The notes under the pieces were generated by a model that was not told where the DNA came from, did not search any database, and saw only the letters and a program-made list of their open reading frames with translations. This document shows positions 16,300 to 23,403 of a stretch of 39,026 bases of DNA, piece after piece. The stretch comes from Chloroflexota bacterium (lineage in GTDB: Bacteria > Chloroflexota > Limnocylindria > Limnocylindrales > CSP1-4). Position 1 is the first letter of the stretch; each line of letters begins with the position of its first letter. Position numbers and translations under genes: made by a program. The stretch is taken from contig PLLE01000041.1 of NCBI GenBank assembly GCA_003141245.1, positions 1-39,026 on the forward strand, in the 5' to 3' direction.

Positions 16300-17115
16300 A
16301 TGAGAGATCGACCCTCTCACCGAGTGGCCGGCGAACTGGATGCCTACTTCGACGCAGCGCCTCGTCCTGACGCCGACCCCGTCGAGACCGGCGCATTCAC
16401 GCTGTTCGTCAGCCGGACGCCGTGGAGCTACTACGCCCGCCCGGCTCTGGCACACGACGAGCCGATCACGTCGGCCGACCTGGACCAGCTCGGGAAGGCG
16501 TGTGTCGAACACGGCGTCGACCTCGCCATCGAGTGGGTGCACGAGGTGCACCCCGAGCTCGCCGACCTCGCCGACGGTTATGGGCTCGAGGTGAGCACGC
16601 ACGCGCTGATGGTCGCCGCCGCGAGCGACGTCGTCTATCCCGAGGTCGGGGACGTCAGGTTGCGCGTCATCGACGCCGACGACCCCGCGCTGTTGAGCGG
16701 ACGCGCGGTGGCGGACGTGTCGTTCACCTTCGGTGGCATTGCGACCGGACCCGGGGGCGTGACTGAGCGCGACGCTGTAGTCGAGGGCCTGTCGGCCGAT
16801 CTCGTCGACCATTTGCGTGACCGCGGCCGCCGTGGCCTCACCATCACCGCCGTAGCCGAGTCCGAGGCGGGCGTGCTCGCCGTCGGCAGCTACCAGCCCG
16901 TTGGTGAGGCGGCCGAGGTGGTCGGCGTCGCCACCTTGCCGGAGGCGCGGCGCCGGGGTCTGGCCGGAGCGGTCACCGCCCTGCTTGCCCGGCACGCGCT
17001 GGAACATGGGGTGCGCAACCTGCTGCTGTCGGCGCAGGACGATGATGTGGCCCGCGTCTACGAGCGCGTCGGCTTCCGTCGGGTTGGTTCGACGCATGCG
17101 GCGGAGCGTCCGTAG
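16300..17115 (+). CDS. GNAT-family N-acetyltransferase
   Basis: The product has 271 residues. ATG 16300 has AGGGAG 7 nt upstream; the same frame is open back to 16141, but that part overlaps the helicase remnant and has no protein-like character. The C-terminal half is a GNAT fold: beta-strand VVGVATLPEARRRGLAGAVT, containing the acetyl-CoA-binding RRRGLA loop (about residues 213-218), then helix and NLLLSAQDDDVARVYERVGF, the usual final segment. The N-terminal half (about 1-125, with SRTPWSYYARPAL) is probably a degenerate partner domain that shapes the acceptor site. The substrate is not predictable. It is cytoplasmic, with no operon partner visible. Confidence 0.85.
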   Translation: MRDRPSHRVAGELDAYFDAAPRPDADPVETGAFTLFVSRTPWSYYARPALAHDEPITSADLDQLGKACVEHGVDLAIEWVHEVHPELADLADGYGLEVSTHALMVAAASDVVYPEVGDVRLRVIDADDPALLSGRAVADVSFTFGGIATGPGGVTERDAVVEGLSADLVDHLRDRGRRGLTITAVAESEAGVLAVGSYQPVGEAAEVVGVATLPEARRRGLAGAVTALLARHALEHGVRNLLLSAQDDDVARVYERVGFRRVGSTHAAERP

Positions 17116-17175
17116 ACCTGCGCGTGGCTACATCCAGGGCCGCCCGCCCACAAGGCCGAGTCAGGAGAGAGCATC

Positions 17176-17283
17176 ATGGTCTCGTCGGGCAGCTCCCAGG
17201 CTGCAGGACAGACCGGTCTCTGGAATGGCGCCTGCCGGCCGCACAACAAGAGCGGTGGGTGGGGAGTCATGGTGCGACTGTGA
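17176..17283 (+). CDS. Possible small ORF (35 residues)
   Basis: ATG 17176 is preceded by AGGAGAG at good spacing (GGAG 8 nt before the start) and encodes 35 residues with a GACRPHNKSGGWGVMVRL tail, ending TGA 17281. It lies in the otherwise empty 200-nt gap between the GNAT and kelch genes. The ribosome-binding site is the only support; no homologue is recognised. Confidence 0.22.
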   Translation: MVSSGSSQAAGQTGLWNGACRPHNKSGGWGVMVRL

Positions 17284-17315
17284 TATATGCGACATAGATG
17301 ATCTGGGAGGAGAGG

Positions 17316-18641
17316 GTGCGAACCGGACGTCTGGCCCGAATGGGCTCGATCTTCTCTCTGCTGCTGGCCGTGGTTGCCTGCTCGATCACGGCCACACCGA
17401 TCCCGACGGTCGTCACGAGCAGCGCCGGGCTCGCGACGCCGTCACCGATCCCGACGCCGAGCCCGACGCCGTCACCGATCCCGACGGCCACACCCAGCCC
17501 GACGGCGACGGCCACGGCAAGCCCGCGCCCGATGGCGCCGGCCACGGTGAAGCCTGGCCCGGCGATGACCCAGGCTCGCGAGGGACAGGCTGCGGTTCGT
17601 CTCGACGACGGCCGCGTCCTGATCATGGGCGGCACCGTTCCATTCACGGGCAAGTGCGAGATGGCGTGCGTTGCCCCGGCCACGGCGAGCGTGGAGATCT
17701 ACGACCCCAAGACGGGCAAGTTCAGCCCGGCCGGTTCGCTGGCCGAGCCGCGCACCGTTGGGGACGCCCTGCTGCTGAACGACGGCCGCCTGTTCGTGTC
17801 GGGCGGAGAGGGCGAGTACGGCGAGTATCTCAGTACGATCGAGATCTATGACCCCGCCCGGGGGAAATCGGTCCTCGTCAAGCCACCCTCCGACATTTCC
17901 TACCTGCCAACCGATCCCACGGTAGTGCTGCTCGCCGACGGCAGGGTGCTCATCGCCGGCGGCTCGTATGCCTTCGGAACAAAGTCGAAAGTCACCCTGA
18001 TCTTCGACCCGGCGAGCGGCGCGTTCAGCAACGGACCGCTCATGGCCGAGCCCCGTGAAGGAGCGACGGCGACTCTGCTCGACGATGGGCGAGTCCTGAT
18101 CGTGGGAGGAGAGGACTCGGAGGGTGGCTACGGCTCCGCCAACAACAACGCGGAGTTGATCGATCCGGCGCACCCCCTCTCCCAGTCCACTTTGCTGGCG
18201 TTCCAGGACTACGCGGCAACTCCCACCCTGCTCTCCGACGGGCGCGTTCTCGTCGCGGGAGGGGGCTTGTACGACAGCGACACGGGTTTGACAACCCCGA
18301 CAGTCTCGGAGGTCCTAGATCCCCGGACGCAGAGGTTCACCCCAGTGGGTCCGATGAGCACGCCGCGTACTGGATCGGCCGCGATCAAGATCAAGGATGG
18401 TCGAGTGCTTCTACTCGGCGGGGTGGACTCGAAGGGCGCCGACATTGGTACGGTCGAGGCGTTCGACCCGGATAGCGGGACGTTCCAGGTGGTCGCGACC
18501 GGGTTCCCAGACCTCCGCGATTTCAGCGCGACGCTGCTGGACGATGGCGAGATCCTGATCGCCGGTGGCTGGACCCAGGTCGCCGTCGTTAGCGGCTCCG
18601 GGTACACGTTTTCGGCTGCTAGCTGGTTCCTCAAGCCCTGA
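17316..18641 (+). CDS. Kelch-like beta-propeller lipoprotein
   Basis: This is a secreted lipoprotein of 441 residues. GTG 17316 is chosen because GGGAGGAGAGG lies directly upstream; ATG 17298 is the alternative, six codons earlier. The signal peptide ends in lipobox VVAC (Cys22). A long Pro/Ser/Thr linker (about residues 30-75) with repeated PTPSP units follows, then about six kelch blades with DGRVLIMGG, DGRVLIAGG, DGRVLIVGG, DGRVLVAGG and DGRVLLLGG and YDPKTGKFSPAGSL-type strands. The blades are much more diverged than those of the kelch gene at 11878. The stop overlaps the ATG of the next lipoprotein gene (TGATG), so both are probably made together at the cell surface. Ligand unknown. Confidence 0.85.
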   Translation: MRTGRLARMGSIFSLLLAVVACSITATPIPTVVTSSAGLATPSPIPTPSPTPSPIPTATPSPTATATASPRPMAPATVKPGPAMTQAREGQAAVRLDDGRVLIMGGTVPFTGKCEMACVAPATASVEIYDPKTGKFSPAGSLAEPRTVGDALLLNDGRLFVSGGEGEYGEYLSTIEIYDPARGKSVLVKPPSDISYLPTDPTVVLLADGRVLIAGGSYAFGTKSKVTLIFDPASGAFSNGPLMAEPREGATATLLDDGRVLIVGGEDSEGGYGSANNNAELIDPAHPLSQSTLLAFQDYAATPTLLSDGRVLVAGGGLYDSDTGLTTPTVSEVLDPRTQRFTPVGPMSTPRTGSAAIKIKDGRVLLLGGVDSKGADIGTVEAFDPDSGTFQVVATGFPDLRDFSATLLDDGEILIAGGWTQVAVVSGSGYTFSAASWFLKP

Positions 18642-19612
18642 TGACCTTCAGGCATGTGACATCCCTCGCCGCGGCCGCGGCTCTGTGCATGACGCTGCTG
18701 GGCTGCTCCGGGCCGACCGCGTCCCCTTCGTCGGCGCCGACCCGGGCGCCGATCCCGACGCCGATCCCCACGCCGTCGCCGTCGCTCAACTGCACGGCCG
18801 CACTGGTGCTCGCGCAGGTCGACCAGCTGCTTGCCGGACAGGACTTCGAGGCCCACTACCTGACTACCGGCGACAAGTTCACGCTCTCGGTCTGGCTGGT
18901 GGACCCGGAGATCGACCCGGCGACGCCCCAGTCGGGCATGGCCGCTGCCGACCGTCAGGCTCTGGAGCGCGGGCTGTCGATCTCATACCAGATCGTCGAC
19001 CGGATCCCGTGCGTTCAACGGGTGTTCGACCAGGTCAATCCGATGATCGTCGACGGCCGTTTCCAGCATTGGTACAAGGACTTCTTCCCCGTCGGCGCCT
19101 TCGTGGGCCTGCACGACCCCACCACGGAGGACCTGGTCGCCGCGGTCGAAGCCACCGGGACCGCTCTCGAAGCACCCCGCGCCACAGTGCCGCAGGCAGC
19201 TCAAACCCCGGCGGCGAGTTCATGCGGTTGGTCTGAGGCGCGAGCCGCCATCCATGCCTATTTCGGCGCCGAAGACAACACGGCCGCCTACCTGATCGTC
19301 GGCGCAAGACTAGTGGACCAGGGCAACCCGACGCCCAACGCACCCGACGACGTGGGCGTAGAGGTTCAGTGGCCCGTGCGCGCCGCGGCGGAGGCAGCCG
19401 ATCCAGTGGTCCGCGAGCGACTGGGCCACGTCGCCGAGGCTCTGGCCTGCCTGTGGCCGGCCGTCGACTCACTGGAGGCCTTTGTGGTGGACCCGGCAGG
19501 TCGGACCATCGTCTATGCGGTGGTGCCGGGGTCGATCATCCGAGCGCGGATAATCCCGCTGCCTCCGAGCGGCGTCCGCCTCTACCGCATGGCGCCCTGG
19601 GCGCAGCCGTAG
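18641..19612 (+). CDS. Hypothetical lipoprotein coupled to the kelch lipoprotein
   Basis: A product of 323 residues starts at ATG 18641, which overlaps the preceding stop by one base. The signal peptide ends in lipobox LLGC (Cys22), followed by a Pro/Thr linker (PTRAPIPTPIPTPSPS). Two globular parts follow: about residues 50-180 (NCTAALVLAQVDQLLAGQDF ...) and about 195-315 (SCGWSEARAAIHAYFGAEDN ...), joined by an Ala/Thr-rich stretch. Each contains two or three cysteines that may form disulfides outside the cell. No known domain is recognised. Coupling to a surface propeller suggests a joint complex. Confidence 0.75.
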   Translation: MTFRHVTSLAAAAALCMTLLGCSGPTASPSSAPTRAPIPTPIPTPSPSLNCTAALVLAQVDQLLAGQDFEAHYLTTGDKFTLSVWLVDPEIDPATPQSGMAAADRQALERGLSISYQIVDRIPCVQRVFDQVNPMIVDGRFQHWYKDFFPVGAFVGLHDPTTEDLVAAVEATGTALEAPRATVPQAAQTPAASSCGWSEARAAIHAYFGAEDNTAAYLIVGARLVDQGNPTPNAPDDVGVEVQWPVRAAAEAADPVVRERLGHVAEALACLWPAVDSLEAFVVDPAGRTIVYAVVPGSIIRARIIPLPPSGVRLYRMAPWAQP

Positions 19613-19630
19613 GGGGCTTGCCCGGGCCCC
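19613..19630. terminator. Weak hairpin between convergent genes
   Basis: GGGGC (19613-19617) and GCCCC (19626-19630) with an 8-nt loop lie in the 34-nt gap between two convergent genes. The stem is short and lacks a T-tract. Confidence 0.25.
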
Positions 19631-19646
19631 GTAAAGGGCCTACCGG

Positions 19647-20660
19647 TCATGAGACAGGCACGTAGCCGCTCTGCTTCACGACGCGCTGGCCATCCGGAGA
19701 GAGCAGCCAGTCCCTGTACTTGAGCGCCGGGCTTCCAGCCGCCGCGTCCTTGCGCGTCACGACGTACACCTCGGCCGCCAGCGGGTAAGCCCGCGACGAG
19801 ATCGTCGCCGACGTCGGCTTGACTCCATCGACGCCGATCATCTTGACCTGCGGATTCGAGAACATGACCGCGGCGTAGTAGTAGACCGAGAAGCCGAGGC
19901 CGAGCCTGTCCCCGCCGTCGCCGGTCACGGGATTGCCGCCGATGGCGTTGTACGGCCCGACCATCGTCTGAACGACCATCTGAGGGGCGTCGACCATCGG
20001 CGTGGTGCCCATGACCATCTGTTTCATCAGCTCCTGGCTGCCGGAGTTGGGCTCGCGCTGGTAGGCGTTGATCTTCGCCGCCGGATCGCCCAGGTCGATG
20101 CTCGCCCCGCTCCATGTGGTGATCTTGCCAGCGTAGATGTCGCGCAGCGTCGCCAGCGGCATGTTCTCGGTCGGGTTGTTCGTATTGACGAGGAAGACGA
20201 AGGCGTCCAGCGCGAAGGCGTGCGTCTCGAGCTCGACGCCCTTTGCCGACGCTTCTGCCAGTTCGTCGGGCGATGGCAGGCGTGCCTCCAGGAGTACGTC
20301 CGTCTTGCCCTCGATGAGGTTCACGTAGGCGTTGTGAGTGGTGCTGAACTTGATGGCGGTGATGGTCGACGCGGTCTGCGACGGAATGGCGGCGTTCAGA
20401 TCAGGCACGTATGTACGCTCGATGTTCGCCGACGCGGGAGCCGACCAGATGCAGGGAACGCCCAGCAGGTCACACGCCAGCAGGCGCGCCAGGGGCCCGG
20501 TGGTCGTGGATCCGTCCACGCTCGGGTAATCGGCCACGATCGCGGACCTCATCGCCGGAATGTCCGTCGGCGAGATGCCCGGCGCAGCGCAGCTCGAGAC
20601 AACGCCGGCTACAAGCGCGGCGGTGCCGAGAGCGGTCACCATTGAACGCAGGTTACGCAC
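19647..20660 (-). CDS. PstS-like substrate-binding lipoprotein
   Basis: A 337-residue lipoprotein of the PBP-like (phosphate/anion-binding) superfamily. GTG 20660 is chosen for the GGAGGGG 6 nt upstream and because it opens a signal peptide with lipobox VSSC (Cys24); the longer frame to 20840 is Pro/Gly-rich noise. The family pattern is visible: VNTNNPTENMPLATLRDIYA with GKITTW, the phosphate-site-like loop REPNSGSQELMKQMV, and the late SRAYPLAAEVYVVTRKD and WLLSPDGQRVVKQSGYVPV. PstS proteins deliver phosphate to the PstCAB importer, but no pstC, pstA or pstB gene is adjacent. It may be an orphan receptor, and the ligand is not certain to be phosphate. Confidence 0.82.
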   Translation of the reverse strand: MRNLRSMVTALGTAALVAGVVSSCAAPGISPTDIPAMRSAIVADYPSVDGSTTTGPLARLLACDLLGVPCIWSAPASANIERTYVPDLNAAIPSQTASTITAIKFSTTHNAYVNLIEGKTDVLLEARLPSPDELAEASAKGVELETHAFALDAFVFLVNTNNPTENMPLATLRDIYAGKITTWSGASIDLGDPAAKINAYQREPNSGSQELMKQMVMGTTPMVDAPQMVVQTMVGPYNAIGGNPVTGDGGDRLGLGFSVYYYAAVMFSNPQVKMIGVDGVKPTSATISSRAYPLAAEVYVVTRKDAAAGSPALKYRDWLLSPDGQRVVKQSGYVPVS

Positions 20661-20876
20661 GATGCCCCTCCAGCAATCCGGCCTGCCACCCAATCCCGCA
20701 CCGCCGCCAGGCTGCGAGTCTAGCACCGGCCGGAGTGGCGGCGAGGTCTCCGTCCGTGCCGGGAGTGACGCCACAGTCGGCGGCCCAGTGACGCCACCGG
20801 GCGTGTGGGGCGGCGCCCCGCCCCGCTGGCGGTCTCGCAACTGAACGCGGGCGGGCGGAAGTCATCAAGCTGTCGT
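20661..20876. other. Gap between aldo/keto reductase and PstS-like gene
   Basis: This 216-nt stretch between two co-directional minus-strand genes holds the ribosome-binding site of the PstS-like gene (GGAGGGG on the minus strand). I see no ORF, hairpin or promoter that I would support. Confidence 0.3.
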
Positions 20877-21815
20877 CTAGAGAGCGGCGACATGCTCCAT
20901 CTCGGCCGCGCTCAGGCGCCATTCGGCGGCCGCGACGTTCGCCTTGACCTGGTCGGCCGAGCTGGCGCTGGCGATCACGGAACCGACGACTGGCTGGCTC
21001 AGCAGCCAGCCGAACGCGAGGTCGAGCAGCTTGTGCCCGCGCTCGACGGCGAAGGCTTCCAGTCGTTCGATCCGCTCGAAGTTCTCCTTCGTCAGAACCT
21101 GGCCGGAGCGGGCGCTTTCGGCCAGGCGGCCCTTCCCCTCGCCGTTCGGGCGGTACTTGCCGGTCAGGAAGCCGGATTCGAGCGGGAAGTAGGGGATGAC
21201 GCCCAGCCCGAAGGCCTGGCAGGCAGGGATGACCTCCGCCTGGATGCCGCGGACCAGCAGGTTGTAGTGCATCTGGGCCGAGATGGGGTGAGCCAGATGC
21301 TCGGTTCGGGCTGTCCACTCGGCGTCGGCGATCTGCCACGCGGCGAGGTTGCTGTGACCGATCCACCGCACCTTGCCGGCGCGGATCAGATCGTCGAGAG
21401 CGCGCAGCGTCTCCTCGATCGGAGTCTGCGGATCCGGGGTGTGGATCTGGTAGAGGTCGATGTAGTCGGTGCGAAGGCGGCGCAGGCTGGCTTCGACGGC
21501 GCGAACGATCCAGCCGCGTGAGGCGCCGCGCTCGTAGATCGACTCGCTCATGGGCTGGCCGAACTTGGTGGCCAGAATGAAGTTGGTCCGCCGACCGGCA
21601 AGCAGGCGGCCGAGCTGGTTCTCCGAGGCGCCCGGGCCCGCTTTCGAGCCTTGGCCGTACATGTCCGCGGTGTCGATGAAGCTGACCCCGAGGTCGAACG
21701 CCTGGTTCAGGACGGCCCTGGCCGCCTCGTCCTGGAGCCGGCCCGCAAAGTTGTTCGTGCCGAGCCCGACCGCCGAAACCAGCAGGCCCGAGTCGCCGAG
21801 TCGCCTGTACTCCAC
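20877..21815 (-). CDS. Aldo/keto reductase
   Basis: A 312-residue NAD(P)H-dependent oxidoreductase with a TIM-barrel fold, reducing aldehydes or ketones in the cytoplasm. GTG 21815 has GGAGG 6 nt upstream. The catalytic tetrad is present: Asp48 in FIDTAD, Tyr53 in DMYG, Lys84 in ATKFG and His125 in QIHTPD. Further family marks are LRRLRTDYIDLYQIHTPDPQ, WIGHSNLAAWQI and the C-terminal cofactor stretch VVGSVIASASSADQVKANVA. The substrate is not predictable. It is divergent from guaB across a 293-nt gap. Confidence 0.94.
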   Translation of the reverse strand: MEYRRLGDSGLLVSAVGLGTNNFAGRLQDEAARAVLNQAFDLGVSFIDTADMYGQGSKAGPGASENQLGRLLAGRRTNFILATKFGQPMSESIYERGASRGWIVRAVEASLRRLRTDYIDLYQIHTPDPQTPIEETLRALDDLIRAGKVRWIGHSNLAAWQIADAEWTARTEHLAHPISAQMHYNLLVRGIQAEVIPACQAFGLGVIPYFPLESGFLTGKYRPNGEGKGRLAESARSGQVLTKENFERIERLEAFAVERGHKLLDLAFGWLLSQPVVGSVIASASSADQVKANVAAAEWRLSAAEMEHVAAL

Positions 21816-22006
21816 CTGGCACCTCCGTCGGGTCGATCGGGAGCCCGGCCCGTCGTCCGTGAGGCCAGCCTAGCGGGAGATCGGGCGGACTGCAGGCGAG
21901 CGCCATCGGCCCGCCCGTCGACGTCAGCGTCGCCCTGTCGGCTCGCCACGCAGACATCGTCCACGCCCCCGGGCGGTCCACTCGGACGGACCCGGCCTTC
22001 GATCCG

Positions 22007-22012
22007 TAGAAT
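22007..22012 (+). promoter_or_regulatory. Candidate -10 box (TAGAAT) for guaB
   Basis: TAGAAT lies in the 293-nt divergent gap between the aldo/keto reductase and guaB genes, 97 nt before the chosen guaB start. No clear -35 box is seen. An in-frame ATG at 22025 just downstream could instead start a longer protein, but the extra 28 residues are low-complexity. The rest of the gap is featureless. Confidence 0.3.
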
Positions 22013-22108
22013 GTCCGCCAACGAATGCGCCGGCCTCCAGGCGCGGATCGGCCGGCAGGGTCGATCGGGCGAGCGAGCGAGGATAGAGAGGACGGAGGCG
22101 GAGGCGAA

Positions 22109-23275
22109 ATGGCGATAAGGCAGATCGGACGGGCCGGCACCGACGAGGTAGCCGGGGCGGTCCTGGGTCAACCGCTGGTGGGACTGACTTTCGACGACGT
22201 CCTGCTCATCCCGCAGTACTCCGAGATCCTGCCCGGAGATGCGAGCGTCAAGAGCCGCTTCTCACGGCACATCTCGTTGAACACGCCGGTGGTGAGTGCG
22301 GCCATGGACACCGTGACCGAGGACAGGATGGCGATCGCCATGGCGCTCGAGGGCGGCATCGGCGTAATCCACCGAAATCAGGCGCCGGAGCGACAGGCCG
22401 AGGAGGTCGCGGCCGTCAAAGCGGCCGCAGTGCCGGCGGACGCCGTGCTCGCCAACGTGGATTCCCGCGGGCGGCTGCGCGTGGCGGCGGCCGTCGGTGT
22501 GGGTGCGGACTCGGTGGCCCGGGCCGAGGCGCTGGTGCGTGCCGGAGTCGACGCGCTTGTCGTTGACACGGCGCACGGCCACACCCGAAACGTGATCGAA
22601 GCGCTGCGGCGGTACCGCGCCTCGTACGGCGACTCGATCGACCTCGTGGCCGGGAACGTGGCCACTCCCGAGGGAACGGCCGCGCTCATCGAGGCGGGCG
22701 CGGACGGCGTGAAGGTGGGCATCGGACCGGGCAGCATCTGCACGACGCGGATCGTGGCCGGGGTCGGCGTCCCGCAGCTCACGGCGATCATGATGTGCGC
22801 CGCCGCCGCGCATGCCCACGACGTCCCGATCATCGGCGACGGCGGCATCCGCTACTCGGGCGACATCGTCAAGGCGTTGGCCGCGGGAGCGGATTCGGTC
22901 ATGTTGGGCCGGCTCCTGGCGGTGGCGGAGGAGAGCCCCGGCGAGGCGGAGCGCGTCGGCGGCCGCGTCGTGAAGGAGTACCGCGCCATGGGTTCGCTCG
23001 GGGCGATGCAGGCCGGCAGCGACCGCTACCCCCAGATCGACCGACACAAGCTCGTCCCCGAGGGAGTCGAGGCGATTGTGGCCGTGGCCGGGCCGCTGTC
23101 GGGGATCATCTACCAGCTCATCGGCGGCACCAAGGCCGGCATGACCTACTGCGGGGCCGAGTCGATCGCGGACCTGCGGGTCAAGGCTCGCTTCGTCCAA
23201 CTGACGCATTCGGGCCAGATCGAGAGCCACCCGCACGACATCGATCTCGCCCGCTCGGCGCCCAACTACCCGTAG
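22109..23275 (+). CDS. guaB: IMP dehydrogenase lacking CBS domains
   Basis: IMP dehydrogenase oxidises IMP to XMP with NAD+, the committed step of GMP synthesis, in the cytoplasm. ATG 22109 follows purine-rich GGAGGCGGAGGC. The 388-residue product has the barrel landmarks: LTFDDVLLIPQYSEILPGD, AAMDTVTEDRMAIAMALEGG, GIGVIHRNQ, the catalytic loop GPGSICTTRIVAGVG (Cys near residue 211), IIGDGGIRYSGDI, the flap region SDRYPQIDRHKLVPEGVEA, and GGTKAGMTYCGA. The two CBS domains (about 120 residues) normally inserted after the NQ(x)xEEVxxVK segment are missing; the chain goes directly from AEEVAAVKAAAVPADAVLAN into the second barrel half. CBS-less IMPDHs are known in a few bacteria. GMP reductase is less likely given the flap sequence. 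Confidence 0.93.
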   Translation: MAIRQIGRAGTDEVAGAVLGQPLVGLTFDDVLLIPQYSEILPGDASVKSRFSRHISLNTPVVSAAMDTVTEDRMAIAMALEGGIGVIHRNQAPERQAEEVAAVKAAAVPADAVLANVDSRGRLRVAAAVGVGADSVARAEALVRAGVDALVVDTAHGHTRNVIEALRRYRASYGDSIDLVAGNVATPEGTAALIEAGADGVKVGIGPGSICTTRIVAGVGVPQLTAIMMCAAAAHAHDVPIIGDGGIRYSGDIVKALAAGADSVMLGRLLAVAEESPGEAERVGGRVVKEYRAMGSLGAMQAGSDRYPQIDRHKLVPEGVEAIVAVAGPLSGIIYQLIGGTKAGMTYCGAESIADLRVKARFVQLTHSGQIESHPHDIDLARSAPNYP

Positions 23276-23403
23276 GTCGGGTCGCGAGCGCAAAGGTTCG
23301 AGCGCGTCACTGAACTGTGGCGCAGGCAAATGCGTATAGCCGATAGGGGTAGCCTGGAGGGGCTGCGCGCTAGAGTGTCAGGGCGCCAATGGGGAGGAGC
23401 CGG

